Source: Phoronis australis
Taxonomy: Eukaryota > Phoronida > Phoronidae
Assembly: GCA_002633005.1 (NCBI GenBank)
Contig: NMRA01000548.1
Coordinates: forward strand, 126,001-168,688
DNA: 42,688 bases
Direction: 5' to 3'
Below the pieces are notes generated by a model, which saw nothing but the letters and a program-made list of their open reading frames with translations, was not told the DNA's origin and did no database searches. Positions 10,353 to 22,169 of the stretch are shown in pieces; position 1 is the first letter of the stretch; every line of letters starts with the position of its first letter. The translations under genes and the position numbers were made by a program.

Positions 10353-10449
10353 GTGTTTCAAAGACGACTGAACGGCTCTCAAGACTTTTACCTCTCCTGG
10401 AATGAGTACAAACAAGGATTCGGTTCAGCTTACCATGAATATTGGCTGG
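10353..10449 (+). CDS. exon 3: fibrinogen domain, central part
   Basis: Codes residues 150-181 plus the first base of Gly182. It reads [20 protein letters not shown], then GFG and EYWLG, the strongly conserved block joining subdomains A and B. A possible N-glycosylation sequon NGS lies at 156. The acceptor AATTTCAG|GTG is at 10353 and the donor CTGG|GTATGT is at 10450, phase 1. The next exon lies 13 kb downstream. Confidence 0.93.
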
Positions 10450-10564
10450 GTATGTAATGGGGGAAAAGAAGTTAGCATTATTGTATAAACATGCGTAGGT
10501 GTCATGGGCGGCGCAGCAATTGTGGGTGAATCAAAAACCCAGGAAACGTACCGTTGTTTTCTTT

Positions 10565-11923
10565 ATAGTGCTATATCGCGTGGAAAATTACAATAGCACA
10601 TGAACACATGATGATATTTTGATGGTGTGGTGGGATGGCGGGGAAAATTAAACAAGAGCACGAATGCATTGCAAATGGTGTGCTTTTAGGGTTATTTATT
10701 TGTATCGTAAAAATGGCCACTAGATGACGCAAAAACATACAACCCATCCAAAAACAGGAACATGTCATATTTCATAAAAATCAGAGAAACGAAGGGAAAC
10801 AGAATAAAATGAAATTGCCACTAGTGGGCAGATTGTTCGTTGGATCCGCCTGAAAGTCGTCGTCGTCTGGGGTTTAGGAGATACAACTACGAGCGCAAAA
10901 CAAACCTACCACTAGGAGGCGCCACAGTAGTCAGTCACCGTAATCAAAGGTCGTCTTCACACTGAGAACGTATATGTCAATTTTCAAATGATTTGGTTGA
11001 TACAGGGGTGGACACCAAAAACAAGATTTGAAAACAGCAAAAATGGCCACTAGGTGGTGCAAAATACCTCAATTCCATCCAAAAACAGGAAGATAGCGTC
11101 ATCACACCAATAGATGCCTATATTTAAAATTTTATGAAAAGCTGTTGAGGACCTTTGAAGATACTGAGTTAAACGTAAAAAACTAAAATTGCCACTAGGG
11201 GGCACAGCAGTAGTCAGATCTGTCCGAAAGTCGTCGTCATCCGTAGTCAACATCATATAAATACACTTGCTAAATTAAGTAAAGATCCTGCGAAGGGTTT
11301 AGGAGATACATACATAGGCGCAACAAAAACAAAACTGCCACTTGGAGGCGCCACAGTAGTCGAAATCGTCAGAAAATCATCGTCAACCGTCCTCTTCATA
11401 GTAAGCACATACATGCCAATTTTCACAATCATCCTTTGAGCGGTTTGGTTGATAGAGGGGTGGACGCAAAAATTCGAAAACAGTAAAAATGGCCACTAGG
11501 CGGTGCAAACTACTTCGAATCCATCCGAAAACGGGAGGATAGCGTCACCTCACTAATAAGTGCCTACATACCAAATTTCATGAAAATCCGTTCAGGACTT
11601 TTGAAGATACAAAGGTAAGCGTAAAAAACTAAAATTGCCACTAGGGGGCACACCGGTAGTCGGATCCGTCCGAAAGTTCGCTCATGCCGTCAGGAATGAA
11701 ATAAATATGCCAAATTTCATGAACGTATGTCAAAGGGTTTTGGAGATAGAGCAGCGGACGTCGGACGCCGGACGGACGCCGCCCGGACGGACGGACGGAC
11801 GGACGGACGATGACGGCATAATGGGTCCTCATATAAATATGTGGGCGCATAAAAATGGAATAGTCGGCCAAGAGCGGGATGATTGGCAAGTACAATGTAC
11901 GCTGTCAACAACACAAAGTATTG
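10565..11923 (+). repeat. mobile-element-like repeat carrying a ~145-bp tandem array (long form)
   Basis: The outer segments (ATAGTGCTATATCG... and ...GATTGGCAAGTACAA...GTATTG) are shared, in inverted orientation, with a 184-bp sequence at 21812-21995, which marks the element's ends. Inside, the core CCACTAGG (once CCACTTGG) recurs at 10717, 10818, 10909, 11047, 11192, 11338, 11493 and 11638. Spacing is about 145 bp after two shortened units, and three unit types (GGTGC-, GGGCA- and GGCGCCAC-flanked) alternate as a higher-order repeat. The array ends in GGAC tetranucleotides (about 11780-11810). No coding region is supported. Non-autonomous Helitron-like elements of molluscs have comparable internal arrays, but I cannot show Helitron ends here. 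Confidence 0.7.
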
Positions 11924-12492
11924 GTCTGATTTTTTTCATTTTTTAAATTTTATTTCTCGGGTATTATAGGTAAATATTGCAGATAACATTCACTGACCAG
12001 AAATTGAATTCACAAAAAACTTAAACATTCATTGCACAAATAAATTATTATAGAAACAAATGAGAGTTTGGTTTGCCAAATATTAAAGTGAACTTGATCG
12101 TTGAGCAACAATGCAGGCCCGTAGCTAGCATTGCGCAAGGGGTGGTTCGAATTTCTGGAACGGTGGACCATTGATATTTTGCAAAGATCTACTCGGTATA
12201 GTTTCAGTAGGGCCCCTTACGCAGCTTAATTAGAGGGAAGGGAAATCCGTATACACAACGGTGACTCAGCTTTATATTCCTGTGATGAGACGGAAATGAG
12301 GATGCATCAACAGTTGCTAAATAATGGGACTCAAATTCGGCATGTCCAGAAGGAGAAAGTTCTCGCGTTACCTTTCGCCAAACTTTCAAATCAGGCGTGC
12401 TTAAACACATACTCGTCTGAGAATGACTTGAGATTTTTATCTGGTTGTATTTTTGCGTGTTACTTACATCGCTGGAAAAAGGATCAGCCCTC
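11924..12492 (+). other. intron 3 sequence, no gene recognised
   Basis: AT-rich at first. A segment near 12113-12150 (GGCCCGTAGCTAGCA...GGGGTGGTTCGAA) resembles the edge of another short GC-ended interspersed repeat, but its far end is not visible. Confidence 0.4.
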
Positions 12493-13878
12493 TATTCTGA
12501 AGGTTCACTACTCCAAAGGTCCACTACTCCGAAAATATCTAAACTTTCGAACACAGTTTTAATTTTTATACTTTTGCATGCAAAAGTAAACGTTACTTCG
12601 GTTATTAGATGCGCTGAGTGGTGTACCTATACCGAAAACAACGTCCGGGTACTATTGATTTCATGCGCATACGAAATTATCAGCATGTTTTTTTAATACG
12701 AAAAACAAAGTAGCTCTTGCATTTTTAAAAGGATGCCAAACCCGGATATGGCCTATTGACAGATTCTAAAAAATTACTTTCCCATCCAGTTCTCTGAAAC
12801 AAAATAATACTATGTAACCATTGACAACCTTCAAAAGTTTGCTGAAATTTTTGAAAACTTTCAAAGTTTGCTAAACGAAAGAGCGAAGAAAGCTTTTTGC
12901 GACTTACACGGCAACTGTGGGAAAAGTCCACCCACCAAGGACTATATTGTCCAAAGTTTGACATGGGGTGTATGAATTTTCAATTGATTCCTTCCTTAAA
13001 AAGGATTCTGAACCATATTTTGGTGATTTCAACCAAGCCTCGTTCTCTCATTTGCTGATGCATCATTGGTGTCAATCTTAAAAGGTAAAGCATGAATCAA
13101 CTAAAAATACGTATCTGCTACCTCACGATTTGGACACTATGGTCCTTGGTGGGTGGTGTTCTCCCACAGATGTCGCTTAACTCGCTAAAAGTGTAGGTCA
13201 CGCTTGGCTCTTTAGCAGAATTTGCAAGGAGTTTTCTAATTTTCCTCAAAATTTTAGAGGGTTGTCGAGCCGTTTAAAAGCATTATTTTGTTTCAGAGAA
13301 CTGGATGGAAAAATCGTTTGTAGTATCTGTTAATTGGACAAAACCGGGTTTGGTATATTTTTAACTTAGAAGATTAACGCCAGTGATGCATTAGCAGGTG
13401 ACAGACGAGGATTATTGGAAATCATCACAGGGTTATCCTTTTAAAAGAATGCGAAGTAAGGACATTGATGAGTTATTACGTCATCCGACGGAACCGCGCT
13501 CACGGCCGGTCGAAACTAAATATATAGTTAGAAGGTTATCCTGTCCCTGCCAGTCTTCACAAAGTCAGAGAATCCCATTCAGTTTTTTTAAATTTAATTT
13601 AAAACCGCCGTTGGTCGCCACAGCCCTGACCAGTGCCCCAGATGTTGTTCCTACTTGAGAATGAGTCGTTAGTTAGGTTCAAGAATCATATTTGACAGTA
13701 ATTGGAACTGGGCTCATTTGTAAACAATGTAATCAATGTTTTAAGAACTATTCAACTCTTGCATACCTTTTAAGTGGTTATTAAATGGACACAAATACAA
13801 TATTTCATTCATGTCAGTTCCGACTCAATAGCAGACAGTCCGAGTAGTGAACCTTCGGAGTAGTGAACCTTCGGAATA
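12493..13878. mobile_element. terminal-inverted-repeat element with long internal fold-back arms
   Basis: The two ends are inverted copies of about 36 bp: TATTCTGAAGGTTCACTACT at 12493 and, on the minus strand from 13878, TATTCCGAAGGTTCACTACT. Each contains the GGTTCACTACTCCGAAGG-like unit twice in tandem. Inside lies a second imperfect inverted repeat, about 12720-12860 against 13225-13365; its most conserved core is CCATCCAGTTCTCTGAAACA. I see no transposase and no clear target duplication, so a non-autonomous fold-back DNA element is the best reading. A possible diverged relative lies near 36215-36310. Confidence 0.6.
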
Positions 13879-14235
13879 GTAACAACTTGGAAAACTTTTC
13901 CATCGAGTTTGATGCTCGTATAAAGTCTGCGAGGCTGTGCACCATTGCCAATGATTGACAAGGGAACACTTTCTTCATTGACCAAAGTTGTATTAGGTCT
14001 AGACCTGCTTTTCCCTAATAATGTGAACATGCTCGTTTCCTAAGTGCAAGAACACATGGTAGTAAAATGACTCTGATTTTTGTTTGAGCAACGACAAAGG
14101 ACTGCCTATACATGTAGTGCACTCACCGTCGGCCTGTACTGGATTTAAAAGAATGAAAACGCACACACGTGTACACGCGCATGCATGTCAAGCCACCAAT
14201 CCACAATCAAAATGGACACTGGATGAACAACAATG

Positions 14236-14394
14236 CAGTGGTGAATTTCGAGGGGTGCAAGGGGACCATGGCCCCGTTAAAATTCTCACAGATTTCATTT
14301 GGTAGTTCGTTAGTGCGAATATCTGACCTGCAAAATCTTGGCTAATACTCTGCTCTGCTGGCACTCCTAACTCAAAATCCTGAATCCGCCCCTG
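14236..14394 (+). mobile_element. short hAT-like non-autonomous element, copy 1
   Basis: Starts CAGTGGTGAATTTCGAGGGG and ends, read on the minus strand, CAGGGGCGGATTCAGGATTT: inverted ends of the kind found in hAT-like MITEs. The inner part (TTGGTAGTTCG, ATCTGACCTGCAAAATCTTGG, ACTCAAAATCC) matches the element at 36465-36621 and the ends of the longer one at 22230-22537. No perfect target duplication is visible. Confidence 0.6.
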
Positions 14395-14589
14395 CAATCA
14401 TTTGACGATCACCTCCAATTCGAAATTTGAAATGCCTGCACCTTACCATACTAAGCTAGCAAGTATACTAAAATAGCAGATAACAATCGCATTTTCTGTT
14501 GTTTTGTTTCTTGGTCGATTTTAAGACATTCACGCCACACTACTTTATGAGAGCTCTTTCGCTGCTAGAAATAGACATTTTCTTCTAGA

Positions 14590-14620
14590 CTCCCTTGTTA
14601 CCTAATGGGTAACAAGGGAG
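14590..14620. repeat. perfect 13-bp inverted repeat with 5-nt loop
   Basis: CTCCCTTGTTACC (14590-14602) and GGTAACAAGGGAG (14608-14620) pair perfectly around TAATG. It stands alone in intron 3 with no adjoining gene. It could be a folded intronic RNA hairpin or the fused ends of a decayed inverted-repeat element. Confidence 0.85.
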
Positions 14621-16150
14621 CCAAATGCGAACATGTGACTTTGACTAGGATTTAGCAAGGTCCTAGCGTAGGTCCTAGCGTCTACTGAACGCACGCCACC
14701 TTTGCGCCAAGACTACCCTTAGGCCAAACTGGTCGCTGTCCACAAACACAAAAAACACGAAAATTGAACAAAGTTTCTTTTTTGTAGCAACGTTTGTCGA
14801 AATGTATCAACGTTAAATCTTCACAAATTACAAAGTAGCCGATTGAACATGCCTTTCAGTTCAGCAAAAGGCGACATTGTAGGTGCCGCCAGAAATGAGA
14901 CGAAGTCCAACGGGAATTGTGAGCACATTTATCTCTTAATGAGTAACAACTGCGAGGCTGAAATTTGGTGACCACTGTTGAATCGTGCAGAATAGTAAGT
15001 AAAGATATGTCTAACTAAATTTCACCATAATTTGTTGGCGAAAACAATTTACACAAAGTTTTAAACTCGTAACTTATCCCGCTGTCCTCCAATATGGCCG
15101 ACGCGATCCAAACAAAGTGACCCAAATTTCACCACAAAACTTGTAATAACTTTACACTGCTTGCCCCGATTTTGATACTTTTTCGATTTTTACTGAGTAG
15201 AATGTACTACCTTTCCGATGATAGGAAAGTACTTTTTCAAAACGAGGAAAAAAATAAAATCGAAAAAAATTGGTTCGACCCATATTGGTTCCTAGGTTCG
15301 ACCCGCCTACCTAAGGAACTAAACACCAATGCTATTTTATCATACATGTACTAAGTACGCGTAACATTCCAAAAAAATCAACGACCACTAACTACAAACT
15401 ATAAATACACTACATATGTAAACGAATCACGATATATTACTAATAAAACAAAATAATGAAGACTTTTCGAGCAAGCCATAGCACATTCAGTTACAAGGAA
15501 AAAATGGCGGCGTTCAGGACAAGTTCCTGAACTGATGAGCCGGAAATTTGGGTACAGAAATAACCGATGACAACCGGTAATCATACGCTCAGAGAGAAGG
15601 GTCAAATACTGTTAAAAAATCGCTTTTGGCAAGAAAGGCGAAAAGAATATAAAGAAAGGGTGTCGAAAATAAGAATTTATGTAGTAAGTATTTTCGGATA
15701 CTAGAACCACATGGGCAGTTTGCAACAAGGACTTTAAATAATTACTTTACGCCTCTAAGAAGAATTGACTTACGCACGTAATTTAGGGGCGTAACGTTCA
15801 CCCATCTGGCCAACGATAATATCGACGATAATGGTGTAGCACTGAACCACGCATGCTCAATGCCAATGAATAACGTAAAGCCTCCTCTAATCGTCTGCAC
15901 GATCCTGCCATATGCGCAAACACCGCTCGGGCGAAGTTGGACCCTGGGGCCGGGTAGGGCTCGATGATTACGCGAAGCGCCTTGAATCAGAAGCAAATTC
16001 TTCTAACTTAGTTATTATTGCAGTTAGTACTACCAGTAGCTGCAACAAATGTTGTTGTTGTTGTCCATCTATATCCTGTCTTTAACGGATGGGCTGGGGC
16101 TGGACCTTTTCCGCGGGACCCCCCCCCCTGGTTACGGGCGAATAATCAGC
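14621..16150 (+). other. intron 3 sequence, no gene recognised
   Basis: No coding or clear repeat signal. Short local duplications (GGTCCTAGCGT twice near 14655-14680; GGTTCGACCC twice near 15270-15305) are the only structure noted. TACATGTA at 15343. Confidence 0.4.
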
Positions 16151-16170
16151 CAAGGCTTGTTAAACGACAG

Positions 16171-16172
<2 letters not shown>

Positions 16173-16222
<50 letters not shown>

Positions 16223-16237
16223 ACACACATATATATT
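16173..16237. repeat. (AC)n microsatellite with (AT)n tail
   Basis: About 22 AC units, a TAC interruption, then ACAC and ATATAT. It produces overlapping HTHTHT pseudo-ORFs that are not genes. Confidence 0.97.
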
Positions 16238-17230
16238 ACTTCGTATCACAAAGTTTGGTGAGTCGATTCATTGTCAGTAACATCGCTGTTTATGCTTGTC
16301 CGAGTTTCTTGTAAGCAATATCGATCACTCTCTCTCCACTCGCCGTCGTCGACGTACATTTTGAAAAGCCATCAAGCATATTTGATCTAAAAGTCATACG
16401 TAAGAATGACGTAACCATAGATTGGGAAATGTTAAGGCAATTTTCGTGTGACTCTATCTATTCAAACGGTGAATTAGACCAATTCCCTGAGGCGAGCACA
16501 CTAGCAATTAAAACGAGCTAATTCCTATTTTCTTTATGCCATGTACATGTAGGAGACGTCCATAACACACGATTTGCGGTGCACGCCATTTTTCTCAGTC
16601 AGTTTTATTGTTCCCGGCCCACCAGTACTGATGCTGCATTCCTCTAGTTGGTATTTCCGACGAAGGTTGAGCCCATCGCTCGGTTGAAGCCTATAGGTCA
16701 GGTAACTAATACAGCGAATTTGATGAGATCTTGTTCCCGGATCCTAGATATGCCATGTTGACAATAGCCTTATAGAAAAACAAATCATGAATAACTCATT
16801 TATTTAGCTCTAAACCGGATCTGTCCACGTATCGAATTTCTGAGAAGGATTCGAAAGATGACAGAGCGTTAGTCGCGGAGATTTTGAGTTTTATGCGTCT
16901 ATATCGAATACCAGTGTTTCATTGTGCACAACCGAAAGACACTCAAGAACGAAACTCCGGTGGCGAAAACCGACGACATGTTCATTGACCGGCTAATATT
17001 TTGTTAAGCTAATATTTGCCGACATAAAATTCATTTGGCTTATACTGCCTGTATTGTACATATTTGATGCTGCGGGGTCTGAGGACTTCGTTTTTTTCTC
17101 GTCAGTGTTCAACGAAACTGGCTACCGAAGCTCAGCGACCCCGCCGTCAGGTGGCGAAAAAGGCGGGCACTGAACAATCGTCCCCGATCCGCGTGCAACA
17201 TGTACGATGACAAGACCAACTACAAACTGC
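16238..17230 (+). other. intron 3 sequence, no gene recognised
   Basis: No recognisable coding sequence or repeat. TACATGTA at 16544. Confidence 0.4.
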
Positions 17231-17237
17231 GAAATTC

Positions 17238-19550
17238 TCATATCAAAATTTTTATATTGTCACATTTTTTTCGAATGTGATCTACTGTCTCAGTTTGTGA
17301 CTGGCAAAAAGTACATACATTAGAGTACACAAGTTGCAAGTATCCTATGTAATATTTTAAACTGCAGTGTAACTTGAAATCGAAAGTAGTTTTAAAGGAC
17401 AATAAATATAAATTTTTCCAGACATCACTTTCAAAGTTATAAACATATTCTTGAAATCTTTTTGGGCAATAGACAAAACATTTGTTTTGGCAAATCATTT
17501 CATATACCATTTTACATATTGTAGTGCAGTTTAAAAAATATGGATATTAAAAGTATTATTGGTCCGTATATCTTAATTAACTGCATTTGTAATGGTGTTC
17601 TCAGAAACGACCTAATAGACTCAATCAGAGAACAACATTCCAAAAAGTGTAAAGACATATCCGAGATCTTTTTAAATTCCTAATGAGTAAAACTTATTGT
17701 TTTCATCAATTAGGTCATTAGTAAAAGGGACACCGCCATATTTGCTAAAGAAGATTTTTCTGTCTTAAATTGTATTTCATCATTATGTCATAACTTGTTG
17801 ATAGTAAATCATTCGCGTCTTTATTGGGTTACTAATGAAGAAGGACCATTTACTCACTTCGTTCCAAAAAAAGATTGGCAGCATCAGTATGATTTTTATG
17901 TAATCACTTCCAAAATTTACAATATTTGACTTTGCAATACCCGTTTCAAGTTCAAACAATTTCACCCGTTTTTATTCAGAGGGCAGTGATCTTTTTATCT
18001 ATGAAATTTCTATAGCCTTGTTAAAAAGTTATATTCATCATCTTCACTCCCCTCATCAGTTTTTTAAAAACTTTAAAATTAATACAACTGTCTTCACTCT
18101 CTCAACTTTGTTACTCCAAAAATACTTAAAATGTTTGCTTTCAATTCATTCATAATAATATCTGATGAAGTAGGCAGAATTGTCATTAAGTGGATAATTT
18201 TTGGCACAACCAAGGTCTTTACCACCGTAACTTTCCCAAAAAGATGTTTCTTCTAGGCCAAATTTTTATAAAATTATTGATTCCATCAATGCTCGCAATG
18301 TAGTTTTTTTTAAGTTAACACTGAAATTGATTCTTAAATTCTGTTATGCTCCATTATAACTTTCATCTTGCATGATGGAAACATATTTACAAATTTTTTT
18401 ACTGCCCATCCAAATAACAATTGTTTTGTAACAATTTACTCTCAACCTAGACATTTCTGCATATTTACTCAGCACTAACATAATATCTTCCAAACTACGC
18501 CGAGAACTATCTAAGAAAAAAAGTTTTGCCATCAGCATACTGAGTATAAATTCATAGTTTCCTATTTGAATGCATTTAAATTTACTGTCTTCTTTCGCCA
18601 TCGTAGCTAATATTTCAGCACATAAAAATAAAACATTTGGAGAAAGAGGATCACCCTGTATACAGCCCCTCTGCAGCTTAAAACTTCTGGACAGAAAACG
18701 GTTTTGGATATGTATGACACCGGACAATTATAACAAATTTTAATCCAACTCTTAATTGGGTCCTTGAAATTAAAGCTATCCAAAACATTAATTATGAAGT
18801 TCCATGACAAGCTTTTTCAAAATCTATTTATAACAACAGCTATGATATACCATTTTCACAGAAATTCATAATATTATAAGTCAGTCTTATGTTTTCATAC
18901 ATATACATCTCCATTTTATAAATCCCGTCCGAAGCGGCAAAATTTTAAATCCAAGTACCTTTTTCATTCCCCCTGCAATACATCCGGATGCCAACTTGTA
19001 AACACTGTTGAGCAATGTTATTGGTCTCCAGGTTTTTATGAATTTTTTTACCTTACCTGGCTTTGTAATTAAAGTTACCACCCCTGTTTTTGCGTATTTC
19101 TCAGTTTGATTTTTCATTCCTTACATTCACATGTCTTAATACAAATAGTCTAAACCTTTCCAGAAAAACTTGAAAATTTCGTTTATGAAACCATCTTTTT
19201 CAAATTTTATGTGTGCAGGTACTGACTGTTATCAGCATAAAGTTTTTCGTAAAAAATCTGCAATTATTTTCCCACTTCTCAATTCTCTTTAATACATAAG
19301 TTCGCTGTATAAAAGTGTCTCGATTCTAAACTAACAAAATATTTTGTTGGGCGTTCCCTCTCCTCCATCCATTTTGCCCTGGATCTGACGTAATACCCTT
19401 TTAATTTCTCTGACCTTATCTCTAAAAGAGCACTCCTTTTTTCTAGATCTTCAAATTTCTATCACCAACACATTATTCTAAATTCTCTATTTCTTTTTCT
19501 AATTTATTCTTTTGCCTATCTAATTTTTCTTTCTTTGAATTGAGAAAAAA
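17238..19550 (-). pseudogene. L1/Tx1-like LINE ORF2 fragment (reverse transcriptase to C-terminus), decayed
   Basis: Read on the minus strand, fragments appear in correct order: RSRAKWMEE near 19400; GVVTLITKPGK and KTWRPITLLNSVYKL (19090-18990); IDFEKA near 18830 (RT motif A); RGCIQGDPLSP near 18660 (motif B); a broken motif C near 18530 where the normal ADD is not readable in frame; WMGSKK near 18390; a thumb-like stretch to 18100; and a C-terminal CTFCQSQTETVDHI near 17270. Many stops and frame changes separate them. The family normally encodes endonuclease plus RT; the endonuclease part is not seen. This copy lies antisense within intron 3. Confidence 0.85.
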
Positions 19551-19596
19551 AGGGTCTTTTTTATTCACATTGATTGCGCATCTAAAAACAGTTCAT

Positions 19597-19872
19597 TTAT
19601 AATAAACTGAGTCTCATTGTTGTGTCTTGCTTTCTATCATTAGTTATCGTGTCTTGAACGGTGTCCTCAGTTTTTTTTCCATTTTTACATAAGGTACGCA
19701 ACTGCGAGTTATTAACTTCCTGTTGTATGCAAAAAGTGTTTGTACTTAAAAGTCTGTGCGTCAATAGACTTTGAAACCACTTTGAATTCGTGTCAAACGT
19801 AAAGTCTTCAACCAAAAGTAAGTTTTTGTCCACCATTGATGAGATAATTACACATTTAACAACACTCCCCAT
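19597..19872 (-). pseudogene. open frame between the two LINE fragments, unassigned
   Basis: A 91-codon minus-strand frame lying between fragment one (ends about 19880) and fragment two (starts about 19550). It could be the pre-RT region of the second LINE copy or the C-terminal region of the first. It contains no diagnostic motif that I recognise. Confidence 0.3.
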
Positions 19873-19879
19873 TTTGTTT

Positions 19880-20650
19880 CAAAATTTGTTTTTTATATAA
19901 CTGGTAAACTACAAAAAATCATTGATAAAGGTATTTGGCTTTTTGCAAAACAAAATGTCAGAAAAATTTGATTGTGAAATATTAGGTAAAATAACTTGAA
20001 GGGCATTATCTTTCAAATACGTTTGTAAAATTCTCCTTAGATCAAGGTATTCGGTGAAGGGTGGAGAAAAATCGTGCACTTTGCAAAAAGTTCCGTAATT
20101 TCCCACTCGAGTCTAGAAAGTCGTAAATGAATTTGATACTTTTCTCATACCACTTTCTGTTATACAAATATCTTACCTTCCAAAATAGTAGAGCGGTACC
20201 ACAAAGATTCGTAGGCAATGTTTTCACTTTTTATAGGAAACTTACTTCTTAATTTGAGAGGACATCTCTTTCTAGAACACTTTTGAAACATTATTGACCA
20301 GACCTCACTGAAAACGTTGCCAAAGCACAAGTAGTTAGATAGGTTTTTAAAGGTCATTTTCGGACAAAATGTCTATCAACAGCTCGTCACTAGATACGTT
20401 TATTTTGCGAAACTGTGAATCATCATACAGCCCCCACGCGGGAAATTTTGAATTAGTGTAGCCCGAATAATATTATCGTTTTTGTGGTCCCATATGAAAT
20501 TAAAAAATAATTTTTCTAATCGTTCAATTGTGTCCTGTAATGGGGAGGGTAATGCAATAAATAAGTGAACTAGTTTCGAAATCATTAGTGATTTAATCTC
20601 GGTTATTTTACCCAAGGGAGTTAAAAATCTTTTGGACCACGTGCTGAGAG
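19880..20650 (-). pseudogene. second L1/Tx1-like LINE fragment (post-RT region)
   Basis: Contains GKITEIKSLMISKLVHLFIA near 20600 and LEKLFFNFIWDHKNDNI near 20500, the conserved block after the RT domain of L1-like ORF2, followed by ESLWYRST and WYEKSIKFIYDFLDSSG (20200-20110). The neighbouring fragment (17238-19550) carries its own, earlier-stage equivalent of this block near 18150. Because this segment lies upstream in transcription order, the two are separate copies and not one element. Confidence 0.8.
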
Positions 20651-21480
20651 CACCTTCAATTTCATTCTTTTTTCTTCATAGTTTAATGCAACAATTTCAG
20701 TTTGATTTCTTGACTTTCATCTCATAGTTTATACGGCTAGTCTTGTCTCTATTAATTGAAATACCATGCGAAGCTCTCAAGGGAGAAATGGTTCGTACAT
20801 TAGCGCACGAACTGTTAAAGAAGTCCCCGTATATCCCATACGTTTAGAATGTCATAGAACTTGAAATGGAAGTTACAAAATATGTTATCTGTTGAGCCTG
20901 AAGCTCAACTTTTTTAACCAATTAATATTTGTTATATACACGGTTTTCTCTAGCTTGTGATAGAATGATAGGTTAACATGTGCATATTTTATACTGAAGT
21001 TGAGTAGAATAAATTCATTTTGAATGTCTTAGTAGTGAACGCAGGGTTAAAACTCCATTCAAACTCAACTCAAAAACCGACCCATTCCATTGCATGCATA
21101 AACTGGGCCCTTGCTTGGAGAGTGATTGGTTAAGTTTTTAGTCTTGAGTTCGAAGACTACTTTCTAGGTTCTATTTGTACGTCAGCAATTGCGTGCGAGT
21201 TTTACAAATTTATTTTCTACAAACAGCATAAAAAATATTGTCTTATACTGATGGCTTTTACGTATGTTGTTAAATTTTGGTGTGTACTTTATTGCCTACT
21301 GTGGCTTTAACTATCGTTCGACAAAGACGGCTACCCAGACAACACAACATTCGCACTGCCTGTATCTCATTTACACGTGAGTGTGAATTCAGTCACTTGT
21401 CGCAAACGCGCGTTTGCAGTCACAAAACATGATTTATTTGCTCATGAAACTAAACAAGCAGAAGCAAATAAAGAAAATTA
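20651..21480 (+). other. intron 3 sequence, no gene recognised
   Basis: AT-rich; no coding or repeat signal seen. Confidence 0.4.
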
Positions 21481-21484
21481 ATAT

Positions 21485-21565
21485 TCTAATCGTGCGCGCA
21501 CCCAGCCTTTAGTATGGGGGGCTCGAATTTCTGACGAAGTGGATCTTTTGCTAACAAAAAGCTGG
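21485..21565 (-). repeat. fragment related to the inner part of the 22230 element
   Basis: GCGCGCACCCAGC...GGGGG(C)TCGAATTTCTG here resembles GCACGCACCCAGC...GGGGTCTCGAATTTTTG at 22299-22345, an internal portion of the longer hAT-like element. Ends are not preserved. Confidence 0.45.
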
Positions 21566-21811
21566 AGGACAAAAAAACGGGGTACCACCTTCATCACTGT
21601 GAGCTGCGCATAGAGGCCGGTGTAAATAGACCAATAGATTTTAATAATAGTTGTATTTGCGTAGTGTGTTTGCATAAATTATTACTATTTTCAAATTTTG
21701 TGCAATGTTTACCTGTTATTAATTCGATTTCTGGATATCGGTAGTATTTACCTATACCCTTGAAATAAAATTAAAAAGAAAATGAAAAGTTTACCTTGTA
21801 AAAATGCAATT

Positions 21812-21995
21812 CAATACGGTGTGTTGGTGACAGCATACATGTACGTTGTACTTGCCAATCATCAGGCTCTTGGCGGACTATTCAATTTTTTGACTTTTCC
21901 TCATCAGTCCGCCACATCGTCAAAATGTCCCGCTTTTTGACACATGACGGCACTGACATATCATATTTTGCAATTTTCCATGCGATATAGCACTA
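21812..21995 (-). repeat. short form of the tandem-repeat element, inverted relative to 10565-11923
   Basis: Read on the minus strand it begins ATAGTGCTATATCGCATGGA and ends GATTGGCAAGTACAACGTAC...GCTGTCACCAACACACCGTATTG, matching both outer parts of the 1.36-kb element at 10565. It lacks the 145-bp array and the GGAC tail altogether. The pair defines the family's ends and shows that the array is a separable internal insert. Confidence 0.7.
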
Positions 21996-22169
21996 TTTTC
22001 CCCGTTCAACTAAAAAGAAATAAACGGGAGGTTTCATGAGTTTTTGAGGCACCCGCAAATGCCCCTTCGACTTACAAAACGAAAACAAAAAAGCACAGTC
22101 GGGTGCTTTTGGGTGTAAGGTTTCCAGTTCGACAAAAACGCTGTCGGGAAGTTTTTTGTGCTGCGGTCT

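Noticed and set aside
11635-11946. 103-codon frame with repeated Gly/Arg/Thr/Asp and its antisense frames
   Set aside because: It runs through the tandem array and the GGAC tail, and has no sign of coding selection.
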